21,681 nt of DNA, taken from NCBI GenBank assembly GCA_016208545.1, contig JACQXU010000019.1, positions 4,317 to 25,997 of the forward strand, given 5' to 3'. The translations under genes were made by a program, and so were the position numbers. The notes beneath the pieces were generated by a model. That model did not search any database. It saw only the letters and a program-made list of their open reading frames with translations, and was not told the origin of the DNA. This document shows positions 16,108-21,611 of this stretch, piece by piece. Every line of letters begins with the position of its first letter. Positions within the stretch are counted from its first letter, which is position 1. This DNA comes from Candidatus Uhrbacteria bacterium (GTDB lineage Bacteria > Patescibacteriota > Patescibacteriia > UBA9934 > GWF2-40-263).

Positions 16108-16869
16108 TTAGCACGGCCGTTCTGCTTTGTCCCAAATCAAATCAAACAAAGTTTCGTAACTTCGCGCAATATCACCGGACGCCAAAATTATCATAGTATT
16201 TTCCTTTCGAGTTGTGATAAACGCAACATTTCCTGCAAAAGCAATAATAGTCGCAGGAAGAACAATCCCTTCTGGAAGAAAACGCGATTCGCGCAATTCC
16301 TCTTTGTCTTTTTGAACAATTTTTTTTGCATCACGACTTAGAGGAATCAGTTGGCGACTTTTAATTCCGCGTTTAATTCTCTCGGCGATTACACGACTAA
16401 CTATGTAATGTTCTTTCACATAATCAAGAAGTCCAACACCGGTTGTAATCAGACGATATTCTTTAACACCAGACTGAAAAAGCTGTTTCCACATTCTCTT
16501 AAATCCATCAGTGCCTTCATAAATTGTAACCCCAGGTCCTTCTTCAACTGTGTCTTTGAGCATTTGAAGCAAAGGCATTGTTTTTGAAAATAATTTCCCT
16601 CGCTCTCTCATCACCATTTCAAGATTGTCTGGCGGTTCGGCAATATAAACTGTTGTTTTTTTATCTTTACCCAAACGAAAAACTTCGTGGCGAACAAGTC
16701 GCTCTAAAATTGGATACAAAGTTGTGCGAGGAAGCTCTGTCCTACGAGAAAGCCCAAGAACAGTTGATGTTCCAAGTTCAAGACCAGCCAAATAAACTTT
16801 GACTTCTTTGTCGTCAAGTCCGTACGCGCCGAGCCCTTTTATTAGATCCGGCGAATATTTCATATGCAT
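16108..16869 (-). CDS. TrmB-family transcriptional regulator, 253 aa
   Basis: Residues 9-80 form a winged helix: LIKGLGAYGLDDKEVKVYLAG, LSRRTELPRTTLYPILERLV, EVFRLGKDKKTTVYIAEPP, matching TrmB-type HTH domains. A linker helix follows, then a C-terminal effector-like domain (GVTIYEGTDGFKRMWKQLF ... YRLITTGVGLLDYV ... VAFITTRKENTMIILASGDI), as in TrmB proteins of archaea and CPR bacteria that sense small molecules. Starts ATG 16869 or 16863 are both possible; AT-rich promoter-like sequence touches the start, so a leaderless mRNA is possible. It leads the polA-holA operon and is divergent from the DUF3307 gene; a palindrome at 16910-16928 in between could be its operator. Ligand unknown. Confidence 0.85.
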   Translation of the reverse strand: MHMKYSPDLIKGLGAYGLDDKEVKVYLAGLELGTSTVLGLSRRTELPRTTLYPILERLVRHEVFRLGKDKKTTVYIAEPPDNLEMVMRERGKLFSKTMPLLQMLKDTVEEGPGVTIYEGTDGFKRMWKQLFQSGVKEYRLITTGVGLLDYVKEHYIVSRVIAERIKRGIKSRQLIPLSRDAKKIVQKDKEELRESRFLPEGIVLPATIIAFAGNVAFITTRKENTMIILASGDIARSYETLFDLIWDKAERPC

Positions 16870-16909
16870 ATATAATCACAATAGATCATTTTTTTAAAAA
16901 GAGTAAGTG

Positions 16910-16928
16910 TTGTCGAAATATACGACAA
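16910..16928. promoter_or_regulatory. Candidate operator TTGTCG-N7-CGACAA
   Basis: A perfect 6-bp inverted repeat with a 7-nt AT spacer lies between the divergent TrmB-like and DUF3307 genes, beside both promoters. Dyads of this kind are typical of dimeric winged-helix regulators, so autoregulation by the TrmB-like protein is a reasonable guess. Confidence 0.4.
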
Positions 16929-16934
16929 TCGCTA

Positions 16935-16962
16935 TTGGCATTTTTGCCATACAAATTATTCT
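16935..16962 (+). promoter_or_regulatory. Probable promoter of the DUF3307-like gene
   Basis: TTGGCA (16935-16940), 16-nt spacer, TATTCT (16957-16962). The predicted start near 16969 leaves a 22-nt leader that carries the strong ribosome site GGGAGGTG before the GTG start. Confidence 0.5.
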
Positions 16963-16990
16963 GTAATCAGATAAAAGAGGGAGGTGCAAC

Positions 16991-17335
16991 GTGATCGCTT
17001 TGTCCTTGTTCGAACTCTCGATCCTTTACCTATGCGCGCACTTTATTGGTGACTTCGCATTCCAGAGTGCATGGATGGCGGCGGAGAAAGGAAAAAAGTT
17101 CGAAGTTCTGATCTATCACTGCGCGACCTACACTGCGCCGTTCGCGGTTCTGCTCGCACTTCTGAACGGCCGCACGCCTTTTGCGCCTGACGCGCTGTTC
17201 GCACTAGCGATCTTCGGCACGCATATCGTGATCGACACGCTCTCGGCTCGACTGAAAGTCATCAAGACAATCTGGGCTGACCAGTTGTGCCACTTCGCAG
17301 TGATCGCACTTTTGCTCTTTGTCGGTTGGCTCTAA
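16991..17335 (+). CDS. DUF3307-like small membrane protein, 114 aa
   Basis: Starts at GTG 16991 with a strong ribosome site (GGGAGGTG). The pattern LCAHFIGDFAFQSAWMAAEK...LIYHCATYTAPFAVLLAL, then HIVIDTLSARLK and WADQLCHFAVIALLLFVG, matches the DUF3307 family: His/Asp pairs in the first helices (HxxGDFxxQ) and a further HxxxD in a later helix. About four transmembrane helices. Length is usual for the family, whose function is unknown; the conserved polar residues inside the membrane suggest metal or substrate binding. Single gene between its own promoter and terminator; more GC-rich than polA. Confidence 0.75.
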   Translation: MIALSLFELSILYLCAHFIGDFAFQSAWMAAEKGKKFEVLIYHCATYTAPFAVLLALLNGRTPFAPDALFALAIFGTHIVIDTLSARLKVIKTIWADQLCHFAVIALLLFVGWL

Positions 17336-17345
17336 CCGACTCTCT

Positions 17346-17370
17346 GCTCCCAATCTCGGGAGCTTTTTTT
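17346..17370 (+). terminator. Intrinsic terminator of the DUF3307-like gene
   Basis: GCTCCC (17346-17351), loop AATCTC, GGGAGC (17358-17363), then seven T. It lies back to back with the terminator of the opposing gene. Confidence 0.9.
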
Positions 17371-17374
17371 AAAG

Positions 17375-17410
17375 AAAAAACCGCGCTTTCGGAGTTTCCG
17401 ATTGCGCGGT
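17375..17410 (-). terminator. Intrinsic terminator of the GC-rich orphan gene
   Basis: On the minus strand ACCGCGC (17404-17410) pairs with GCGCGGT (17380-17386), with an inner TCGGA/TCCGA stem, followed by a T run (17375-17380). Confidence 0.85.
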
Positions 17411-17437
17411 GTGAGAAAGATGTCGAACGGAAGATCG

Positions 17438-18490
17438 CTAGGCCGTGGCCGCGATCGTGGACGCGAAACGTCCAGAGGTGATCAACTCGATCAGTTCGTC
17501 GAAATCGGGGACATCCCTCTGGAAGCCCTCGATCGTGGTGATCTTCACACGATCAAGCCCGCCGTTGTTCTGCCTGGCGACCACGAGACCAGTCGTGGTC
17601 TCGACCCTCTGCGGAGCCAGATTGATCCTGGAGAGATCGTAGGCACAATCGCCCTTGCACAGGGTGATCTGGAAGCCCTTCACCTTGTCCCAAGCGACGA
17701 TCGTCGGGATGATGAGGCGCCTGCCAGCGTCCTTGGCCGTGAGGAGCACGATCCTACCGTTGTCGACCGTGAGCGAGAAGTCCTCGATCTCGCTGACCGC
17801 GATCGTCCTCGACTTCCACTGCAGGATCTCGCCGGTCTCAAAGAGTGTCACCAGCTGTGCCGCGCTCGTCGCGTGCACCTGCCTGGTTCCGACCGAGGCA
17901 CAGATTAAGATCTCGCGCCCGATCACGTCGAAGGTCTGGGCGAGGCTCGCATCGACCGGGGTCTCGATCTGCACGAACGAGCTTCCGGGCGCGTACAACT
18001 TGCCGCACAGCACACGCTTGCCCTGACGCGCGATCAAGAGCAGGGTCGAGGAGTCCGAGCCGAACATGGTGGCAGAGATATCCCGGTCGTAGACCGCGGA
18101 GAGGAACTCGGCGAAGATCTTTCCGTTCGGATCGCTCGGCACGAAGTCCTGATCGAAGGCCGCGATGTTGATGCCGCCCATGAGAACCGAGATGAACGAG
18201 GCGTAGTAGAACCCATCGATGAATATCCCGTTCATGTCGGCCTTGGTGATGACCACGTTGAGATCGGCGAGCTGAGGCGCGCTTTTCGCGCTCTCGCAGT
18301 AGACGATGTGGGCGACCTCACCGTTGTTCCTGGTTCCGAAGCAGATGATCGCGGCGGCCTGCAAGCCCTCCTTGATCAACTTCCCGATGATCTCGGTGAT
18401 CTGCCCCTGGGGCACGATCAAGCTTTTCAGCGTGATCCTGCCCCCCTTTCCGTCAATCTCGATCTGCCTCTGATCGCACTCGATCTTCAT
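17438..18490 (-). CDS. GC-rich orphan cytoplasmic protein, 350 aa
   Basis: ATG 18490 is chosen because AAAGGGG (18499-18505) lies 8 nt upstream; an in-frame ATG at 18568 would cover the promoter-leader region. No signal peptide and no convincing transmembrane helix. It reads as alternating beta strands (RITLKSLIVPQGQITEIIGK, AAAIICFGTRNNGEVAHIVY, LNVVITKADMNGIFIDGFYY, STLLLIARQGKRVLCG, EILICASVGTRQVHATSAAQ), perhaps a propeller-like or repeated alpha/beta fold, with scattered Cys (CDQRQ, ICFG, VYCES, LCG, ICAS, LCKGDCAYD). I do not recognise the family. GC content and codon use are clearly higher than in polA or xer. It has its own promoter, structured leader and terminator. An expressed accessory gene of unknown role. 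Confidence 0.75.
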   Translation of the reverse strand: MKIECDQRQIEIDGKGGRITLKSLIVPQGQITEIIGKLIKEGLQAAAIICFGTRNNGEVAHIVYCESAKSAPQLADLNVVITKADMNGIFIDGFYYASFISVLMGGINIAAFDQDFVPSDPNGKIFAEFLSAVYDRDISATMFGSDSSTLLLIARQGKRVLCGKLYAPGSSFVQIETPVDASLAQTFDVIGREILICASVGTRQVHATSAAQLVTLFETGEILQWKSRTIAVSEIEDFSLTVDNGRIVLLTAKDAGRRLIIPTIVAWDKVKGFQITLCKGDCAYDLSRINLAPQRVETTTGLVVARQNNGGLDRVKITTIEGFQRDVPDFDELIELITSGRFASTIAATA

Positions 18491-18562
18491 TGCACTTGCC
18501 CCTTTGCCCGTTTGGGCACTGTTGATTCGCCTCCCCGAAAACCATTTCGGTTTGGCAGAACG
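18491..18562 (-). promoter_or_regulatory. Structured 5' leader of the orphan gene
   Basis: The predicted leader folds into GCCTC/GAGGC (18562-18566 with 18529-18533) enclosing CCGAAA/TTTCGG, then a tight TGCCC-AAAC-GGGCA hairpin (18505-18518) that directly touches the ribosome site at 18499-18505. This could control translation, but no known riboswitch motif is recognised. Confidence 0.4.
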
Positions 18563-18568
18563 AGGCAA

Positions 18569-18597
18569 AGTATGCCTGTGTTATTAAAAAAGGTCAA
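18569..18597 (-). promoter_or_regulatory. Promoter of the GC-rich orphan gene
   Basis: TTGACC (18592-18597), 17-nt spacer, CATACT (18569-18574) on the minus strand; start near 18562. Confidence 0.5.
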
Positions 18598-18604
18598 GAG
18601 GATA

Positions 18605-18638
18605 ATGGTAGCCGCAGGCTAAAGCCTGCGGCTACCAT
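18605..18638. repeat. REP-like perfect palindrome, 16-bp arms
   Basis: Arms 18605-18620 and 18623-18638 pair perfectly around AA. The GC-rich core GCCGCAGGCT/AGCCTGCGGC resembles dispersed REP-like intergenic palindromes. It sits between the orphan-gene promoter and the tRNA-His 3' duplicate. Confidence 0.75.
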
Positions 18639-18649
18639 TGGTTTAAACA

Positions 18650-18703
18650 AAAAAACTCCCGAACAAGTCGGAAGTTTTTTGATGGGGCGACCACCGGGAA
18701 TTG
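18650..18703 (-). pseudogene. Truncated tRNA-His 3' end plus terminator (54-bp duplicate)
   Basis: Positions 18650-18703 are identical to 18836-18889, which is the terminator and the last 21 nt of tRNA-His, offset by 186 bp. The rest of the tRNA body is missing and is replaced by unrelated GC-rich sequence. It resembles the attachment-site duplication left by integration at a tRNA 3' end. No integrase lies between the copies. Confidence 0.8.
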
Positions 18704-18835
18704 CCCGCGCCTCTCGCCTCTGCAGAGGCTCGGGCTGGGCACCGCCTCGCCATGCCGTCTGCTGACGGCATAAGGCTCCGGCGTTCAATTCCCGACAAAA
18801 GCCACTCAAGTGGCTTTTTGTGGTTTTTATAGATC
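18704..18835. repeat. GC-rich hairpin block between the tRNA-His duplicates
   Basis: Holds a 14-bp palindrome GCCTCTGCAGAGGC, ATGCCGTC/GACGGCAT around TGCT, and AATTCCCG, which mirrors CGGGAATT at the edge of the truncated tRNA. No coding sequence is credible. It is followed by a bidirectional terminator at 18797-18819. Confidence 0.6.
18797..18819. terminator. Bidirectional hairpin terminator
   Basis: AAAAGCCACT and AGTGGCTTTT pair perfectly around CA, with T5 on the plus side and T4 on the minus side. No gene nearby on the plus strand obviously needs it; it may come with the inserted block. Confidence 0.65.
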
Positions 18836-18866
18836 AAAAAACTCCCGAACAAGTCGGAAGTTTTTT
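18836..18866 (-). terminator. Intrinsic terminator of tRNA-His
   Basis: On the minus strand a 13-bp stem (AAAAAACTTCCGA with TCGGGAGTTTTTT, one wobble) ends in a T run, 2 nt after the tRNA CCA. An identical copy lies at 18650-18680. Confidence 0.85.
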
Positions 18867-18868
18867 GA

Positions 18869-18944
18869 TGGGGCGACCACCGGGAATTGAACCCGGATCA
18901 GGAGAGCCACAATCTCCTGTGTTAACCGTTACACCATGGCCGCC
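18869..18944 (-). tRNA. tRNA-His (anticodon GTG)
   Basis: Minus-strand cloverleaf with the histidine hallmarks: encoded G-1 (18944) opposite C73. Acceptor GCGGCCA/TGGTCGC, D stem GTGT/ACAC, anticodon stem GGAGA/TCTCC with loop TTGTGGC, T arm CCGGG-TTCAATT-CCCGG, CCA encoded. The 3' 21 nt are duplicated 186 bp away. Confidence 0.93.
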
Positions 18945-18953
18945 ATGTCAAAA

Positions 18954-18962
18954 AGATTACCA
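18954..18962 (-). promoter_or_regulatory. Extended -10 promoter of tRNA-His
   Basis: TGGTAATCT on the minus strand (TAATCT at 18954-18959) would start transcription about 3 nt before G-1. No clear -35. Confidence 0.4.
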
Positions 18963-19011
18963 AATGGTGCGTTTGTTTGACGAAATCCGAACCTTTTTTG
19001 AACGGAAATGA

Positions 19012-19195
19012 CGGCGTGCTCCCCGCCTGTGCCGAGGCTTCGGCGGGCAGGCGCGCGCCAAACTGAACGCTCGGGCGGGCAAAAAGGAAGGGGGTTGGAG
19101 AGTGGACGTCCACCAGGAATTTTCGCCCGGCGCTCGCTTTCCGCCGCCGCCGAATTTCGTGCCAGCGAAGCTGGCGCGTCGCTAAAAAATTTACA
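19012..19195. repeat. GC-rich repeat-like intergenic block
   Basis: Non-coding in appearance. It holds a GCCGA/TCGGC palindrome near 19030-19050, GTGGACGTCCAC (19102-19113) and GCCAGC-GAA-GCTGGC (19161-19175). The motif CCACCAGGAATT (19110-19121) followed by TTCGCCCG resembles CCACCGGGAATT plus GCCCG at 18691-18706, so both GC-rich blocks may belong to one repeat family. Confidence 0.5.
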
Positions 19196-19321
19196 AAGAT
19201 TTCGAATCATAAAATGCATTGACGACTACGTTAATGCAAACGCGTTAGGTTATATCAAACGGAAAAGAAGATGTGCTTGCTGGAGCTGTCCACAAGGACG
19301 ACTGAATCGTGTGCAAATCTC

Positions 19322-19352
19322 GGCGGACGCAAACTAGCTCCGCCTCTTTTTA
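19322..19352 (+). terminator. Plus-strand terminator with no assigned gene
   Basis: GGCGGA (19322-19327) and TCCGCC (19339-19344) with an 11-nt loop, then TCTTTTTATT. It points to a rightward transcript ending here. About 125 nt of normal-composition sequence precede it (19196-19321), with no gene I can support. Confidence 0.7.
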
Positions 19353-20273
19353 TTGCCGACTTTTCCCGTGAAACTTTTTATGAACTTCTTTCATTTGTTT
19401 ATTTGTAATGTGTGTGTAAACTTGTGTTGTTGTGATAGACTCATGCCCAAGCATTGACTGAACTGAACGAATGTCAGCGCCAGACAACAGTAAGTCGGTC
19501 GCGAATGTGTGTCGAAGAGTATGAGGTGTAATTTTTTTTGTGATTCCGGCTTCAGTCGCATCTCGTTCAACAATTCTCTGAATCGAACGTGATGTTATTG
19601 GTCCTGTGTTTTTGCGTCCGACTTTCGCGCGGTCATGGGACACAAACATAAATAGGGAAGTATCGTGGCGTTTTGAAAGATATAATTTTACTGCTTCTTT
19701 TGCGGAGTCTGACAAAAAAACTATTCGCGGTTTGTCGCCTTTACCTCGTACAGTAAATTCGTCACGCTTCAAATTCACTTGTTCAATTTTCAAATTCGTA
19801 AGTTCGCTAACACGCATTCCTGTTGAAAATAACAACTCTAAAATCGCAAAGTCGCGAATACTAATTATTCCAACGGCTTTCTTTTTAGCGACCGAAAGTA
19901 GACGATTCAATTCTTCCGCTTCCAAAAATTCAACTGTTCTTTTTGATTGTTTGGAAAGTTCAATCTGCTCTGGCTGTAAAGAAGAAATATCTTGTCGCGC
20001 TAAATATTTCAAAAAAGATCGCAGTGCAATTAGATGATAGTTTTGTGTGCTTTTTTTAAGAGTCTCTTCGTCACGTCCTTCGCGCAACCGATTTAGCCAA
20101 AGGCGATATCCATGCACTGTTTCTCGAGTAATTTTTTTTGCAACTGGATTCCCAGCCCATTTTGAAAATCGTCGTAAATAAAAATCATAATTGCGAATCG
20201 TTTTTTGAGACCGTCCGCGTTCAACTTCTAGATATTCAAGAAAATCCGTAATGAGTGAGTTGAGTGTTTTCAT
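19350..20273 (-). CDS. xerC: XerC/XerD-type tyrosine recombinase, 307 aa
   Basis: Resolves chromosome dimers at dif, or acts as an integrase. The SAM-like core-binding domain spans about 1-95 (LITDFLEYLEVERGRSQKTI...). The catalytic domain has all six residues: Arg154 (TGMRVSEL), Lys178 (VRGKGDK), His251 and Arg254 (HTLRHTFATDLL), His277 (LGHESI) and Tyr286 (TQVYTH). Length is normal for Xer proteins (about 300). ATG 20273 is preferred over an in-frame ATG at 20342 because the family's core-binding domain starts there and TATAAT sits 7 nt upstream, making the mRNA leaderless. The XerC-like label is by size and motifs; many CPR genomes carry a single XerC/D-like protein. Confidence 0.93.
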   Translation of the reverse strand: MKTLNSLITDFLEYLEVERGRSQKTIRNYDFYLRRFSKWAGNPVAKKITRETVHGYRLWLNRLREGRDEETLKKSTQNYHLIALRSFLKYLARQDISSLQPEQIELSKQSKRTVEFLEAEELNRLLSVAKKKAVGIISIRDFAILELLFSTGMRVSELTNLKIEQVNLKRDEFTVRGKGDKPRIVFLSDSAKEAVKLYLSKRHDTSLFMFVSHDRAKVGRKNTGPITSRSIQRIVERDATEAGITKKITPHTLRHTFATDLLLSGADIRSVQSMLGHESITTTQVYTHITNKQMKEVHKKFHGKSRQ

Positions 20274-20279
20274 AAACAC

Positions 20280-20285
20280 ATTATA
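20280..20285 (-). promoter_or_regulatory. Perfect -10 (TATAAT) giving a leaderless xer mRNA
   Basis: TATAAT on the minus strand ends 7 nt before the A of the ATG at 20273, the normal distance to +1. No good -35 is seen, and no ribosome site would exist in the transcript. Confidence 0.55.
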
Positions 20286-20320
20286 CGACACATTGATCCT
20301 TTCATCATCTAAACCATTTG

Positions 20321-20329
20321 TGATAGTAT
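20321..20329 (+). promoter_or_regulatory. Extended -10 promoter of the DsbA-like gene
   Basis: TGATAGTAT is a TGn-extended -10 (TAGTAT at 20324-20329). Transcription would begin near 20336, giving a leader of about 42 nt without a Shine-Dalgarno. Confidence 0.4.
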
Positions 20330-20377
20330 GTCTTTGCTTCATTCACCATAAACCCAACACCTAAAACCTCCTTTTCT

Positions 20378-21136
20378 ATGCCCAACTCATTCTTTGATTC
20401 TTTGCCATCCAAAACCTCTTTTTGGGTAGGTTTTGTCACGGCAATTCTAGTTCTTGGAACACTTGGATTTATTTTGTTAGGAAATTGCGTGCTCGAAGGT
20501 TCTTGTGCACTTAATGGAATCGAGAAAGACGACAATAAAATTGCTCTTGATGATTCAGAAGGTGGTTTCGCTATTCCAGACGACACTGCCGAACCAGAAC
20601 CTGCCGCAGTTCCGTCACTAAGTGACGACGATCATTTGCGCGGCGACAAAAACGCGCCAATCACAATTATTGAATATTCGGATTTTGAATGTCCATTCTG
20701 CGGTCGTTTCCATCCAACAATGCAACAGGTTATGACCGACTACTCCGGAAAAGTAAGATGGGTTTTGCGACATTACCCGCTTTCGTTTCATCCAGAAGCG
20801 CTTCCAGCGGCTAACGCGGCAGAGTGTGCTTCTGAACAAAACAAATTTTGGGAATATGCCGATAAGTTGTTTGAAAAACAAGATTCACTTAGTAAAGATT
20901 ATTACAAACAACTCGCAACAGAACTTGGACTCAACGTCAGTCAGTGGCAAACATGCTTTGACAATTCAAAATACAGCGACAAAATTGAAGCTCAATATCA
21001 GGGCGGCGTTTCGGCTGGAGTTACTGGCACACCTGGATCGTTCATAATTGATGAAGATGGAAACGCAATTCCGATAAAAGGTGCGCTTCCATACAGCTCT
21101 GTATCGTCCGCGATTGATCAACTTCTTGCAAAATAA
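20378..21136 (+). CDS. Membrane-anchored DsbA-like thiol-disulfide oxidoreductase, 252 aa
   Basis: Forms or rearranges disulfides outside the membrane. One N-terminal transmembrane helix (about 15-36, FWVGFVTAILVLGTLGFILL) and an acidic linker lead to a thioredoxin-fold domain. The active site is Cys105-Pro-Phe-Cys108 in YSDFECPFCGRFHP, and the cis-proline is Pro219 in TGTPGSFII. Extra cysteines Cys150 and Cys193 may form a second disulfide, as in BdbD/DsbA-like proteins. The helical insertion and GVTGTPGSF position are normal. No clear ribosome site precedes the ATG. It would help fold secreted proteins, but the surface operon in this window is poor in Cys. Single gene with its own terminator. 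Confidence 0.93.
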   Translation: MPNSFFDSLPSKTSFWVGFVTAILVLGTLGFILLGNCVLEGSCALNGIEKDDNKIALDDSEGGFAIPDDTAEPEPAAVPSLSDDDHLRGDKNAPITIIEYSDFECPFCGRFHPTMQQVMTDYSGKVRWVLRHYPLSFHPEALPAANAAECASEQNKFWEYADKLFEKQDSLSKDYYKQLATELGLNVSQWQTCFDNSKYSDKIEAQYQGGVSAGVTGTPGSFIIDEDGNAIPIKGALPYSSVSSAIDQLLAK

Positions 21137-21143
21137 AAACAGC

Positions 21144-21176
21144 AAAACTCACTAAGTGGCACTTAGTGAGTTTTTT
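21144..21176. terminator. Bidirectional terminator after the DsbA-like gene
   Basis: A perfect 14-bp stem (21144-21157 with 21161-21174, loop GGC) is followed by six T on the plus strand. Its T run touches the stop codon of the opposing transporter remnant. Confidence 0.9.
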
Positions 21177-21528
21177 ATTCTTGCGTTTTATATCGAGTGA
21201 GCCAATTAACTCCAAGTGAAACAAGAGCCGCGATGAAAAATGCGGAACCAATTGAAAAATTCATTGTGATTGGAATCAAAATAACCAAAATCACAACTCT
21301 CCCAATTCCTATTGCCATTTCGCGCAGAACAGTAAATTCATCAATATAATGTCCGGAATCTGCGGCTTGCTGATAGCTCATTGTGTCAAGCGGCATGCGC
21401 ATCATAATTGAACCAAAACTGTGAAAAGTTGAAGCCGCAAAAACTCCGGTAATTGTTTGAACAAATCCTTTTGCAATCCATCCAAGCGCATAAATCAAGG
21501 GACTGTCGCCAATTAACCAATGAAATTA
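21175..21528 (-). pseudogene. C-terminal remnant of a multi-pass transporter (MFS-like)
   Basis: The frame is open from the stop at 21175-21177 back to an in-frame TAA at 21526-21528, with no ATG and no ribosome site; a TTG at 21498 would give 107 aa. The protein shows four hydrophobic stretches (LIYALGWIAKGFVQTITGVFA, REMAIGIGRVVILVILIPIT, IGSAFFIAALVSLGVNWLT) in the style of the last helices of an MFS-type carrier. A one-base shift at about 21524 would join it to LWQIADNF just upstream, which continues the sense, but that frame soon stops too. So it looks like a truncated and frameshifted gene whose front has been lost, probably when the sequence to its right arrived. The family call is tentative. 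Confidence 0.6.
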
Positions 21529-21539
21529 TCCGCAATTTG

Positions 21540-21611
21540 CCATAGAAAAAAGTTAATTTTTATGCTAAAATGGAAGTATATTTAGCTAATAATTAGCATA
21601 AAATTCTATGG
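21540..21611. promoter_or_regulatory. Palindromic operator-like region before the right-edge gene
   Basis: TTTTATGCTAA (21558-21568) pairs with TTAGCATAAAA (21593-21603), and CCATAGAA (21540-21547) with TTCTATGG (21604-21611), which covers the start codon. A third dyad, GCTAAT-A-ATTAGC (21585-21597), and a -10-like TATATT (21577-21582) lie inside. Three GCTAA copies around a promoter suggest an autoregulatory site. Confidence 0.5.

Noticed and set aside
17402..18171. Overlapping plus-strand open frames up to 168 codons opposite the 350-aa orphan gene
   Set aside because: High GC makes chance open frames common. The minus-strand gene has a promoter, ribosome site and terminator in proper order; these frames have none.
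18797..18835. A complete extra tRNA in the insert between the tRNA-His duplicates
   Set aside because: It has a T-loop-like TTCAATTCCCG on the plus strand but no acceptor, D or anticodon arms that pair; it is a mirrored fragment in a hairpin block.
19008..19337. A 109-codon plus-strand frame through the GC-rich block
   Set aside because: Its first 60 codons are Arg/Ala/Gly-rich translation of a palindromic repeat, with no ribosome site. Only the last part (19196-19337) remains as a weak possibility and is listed as a finding.
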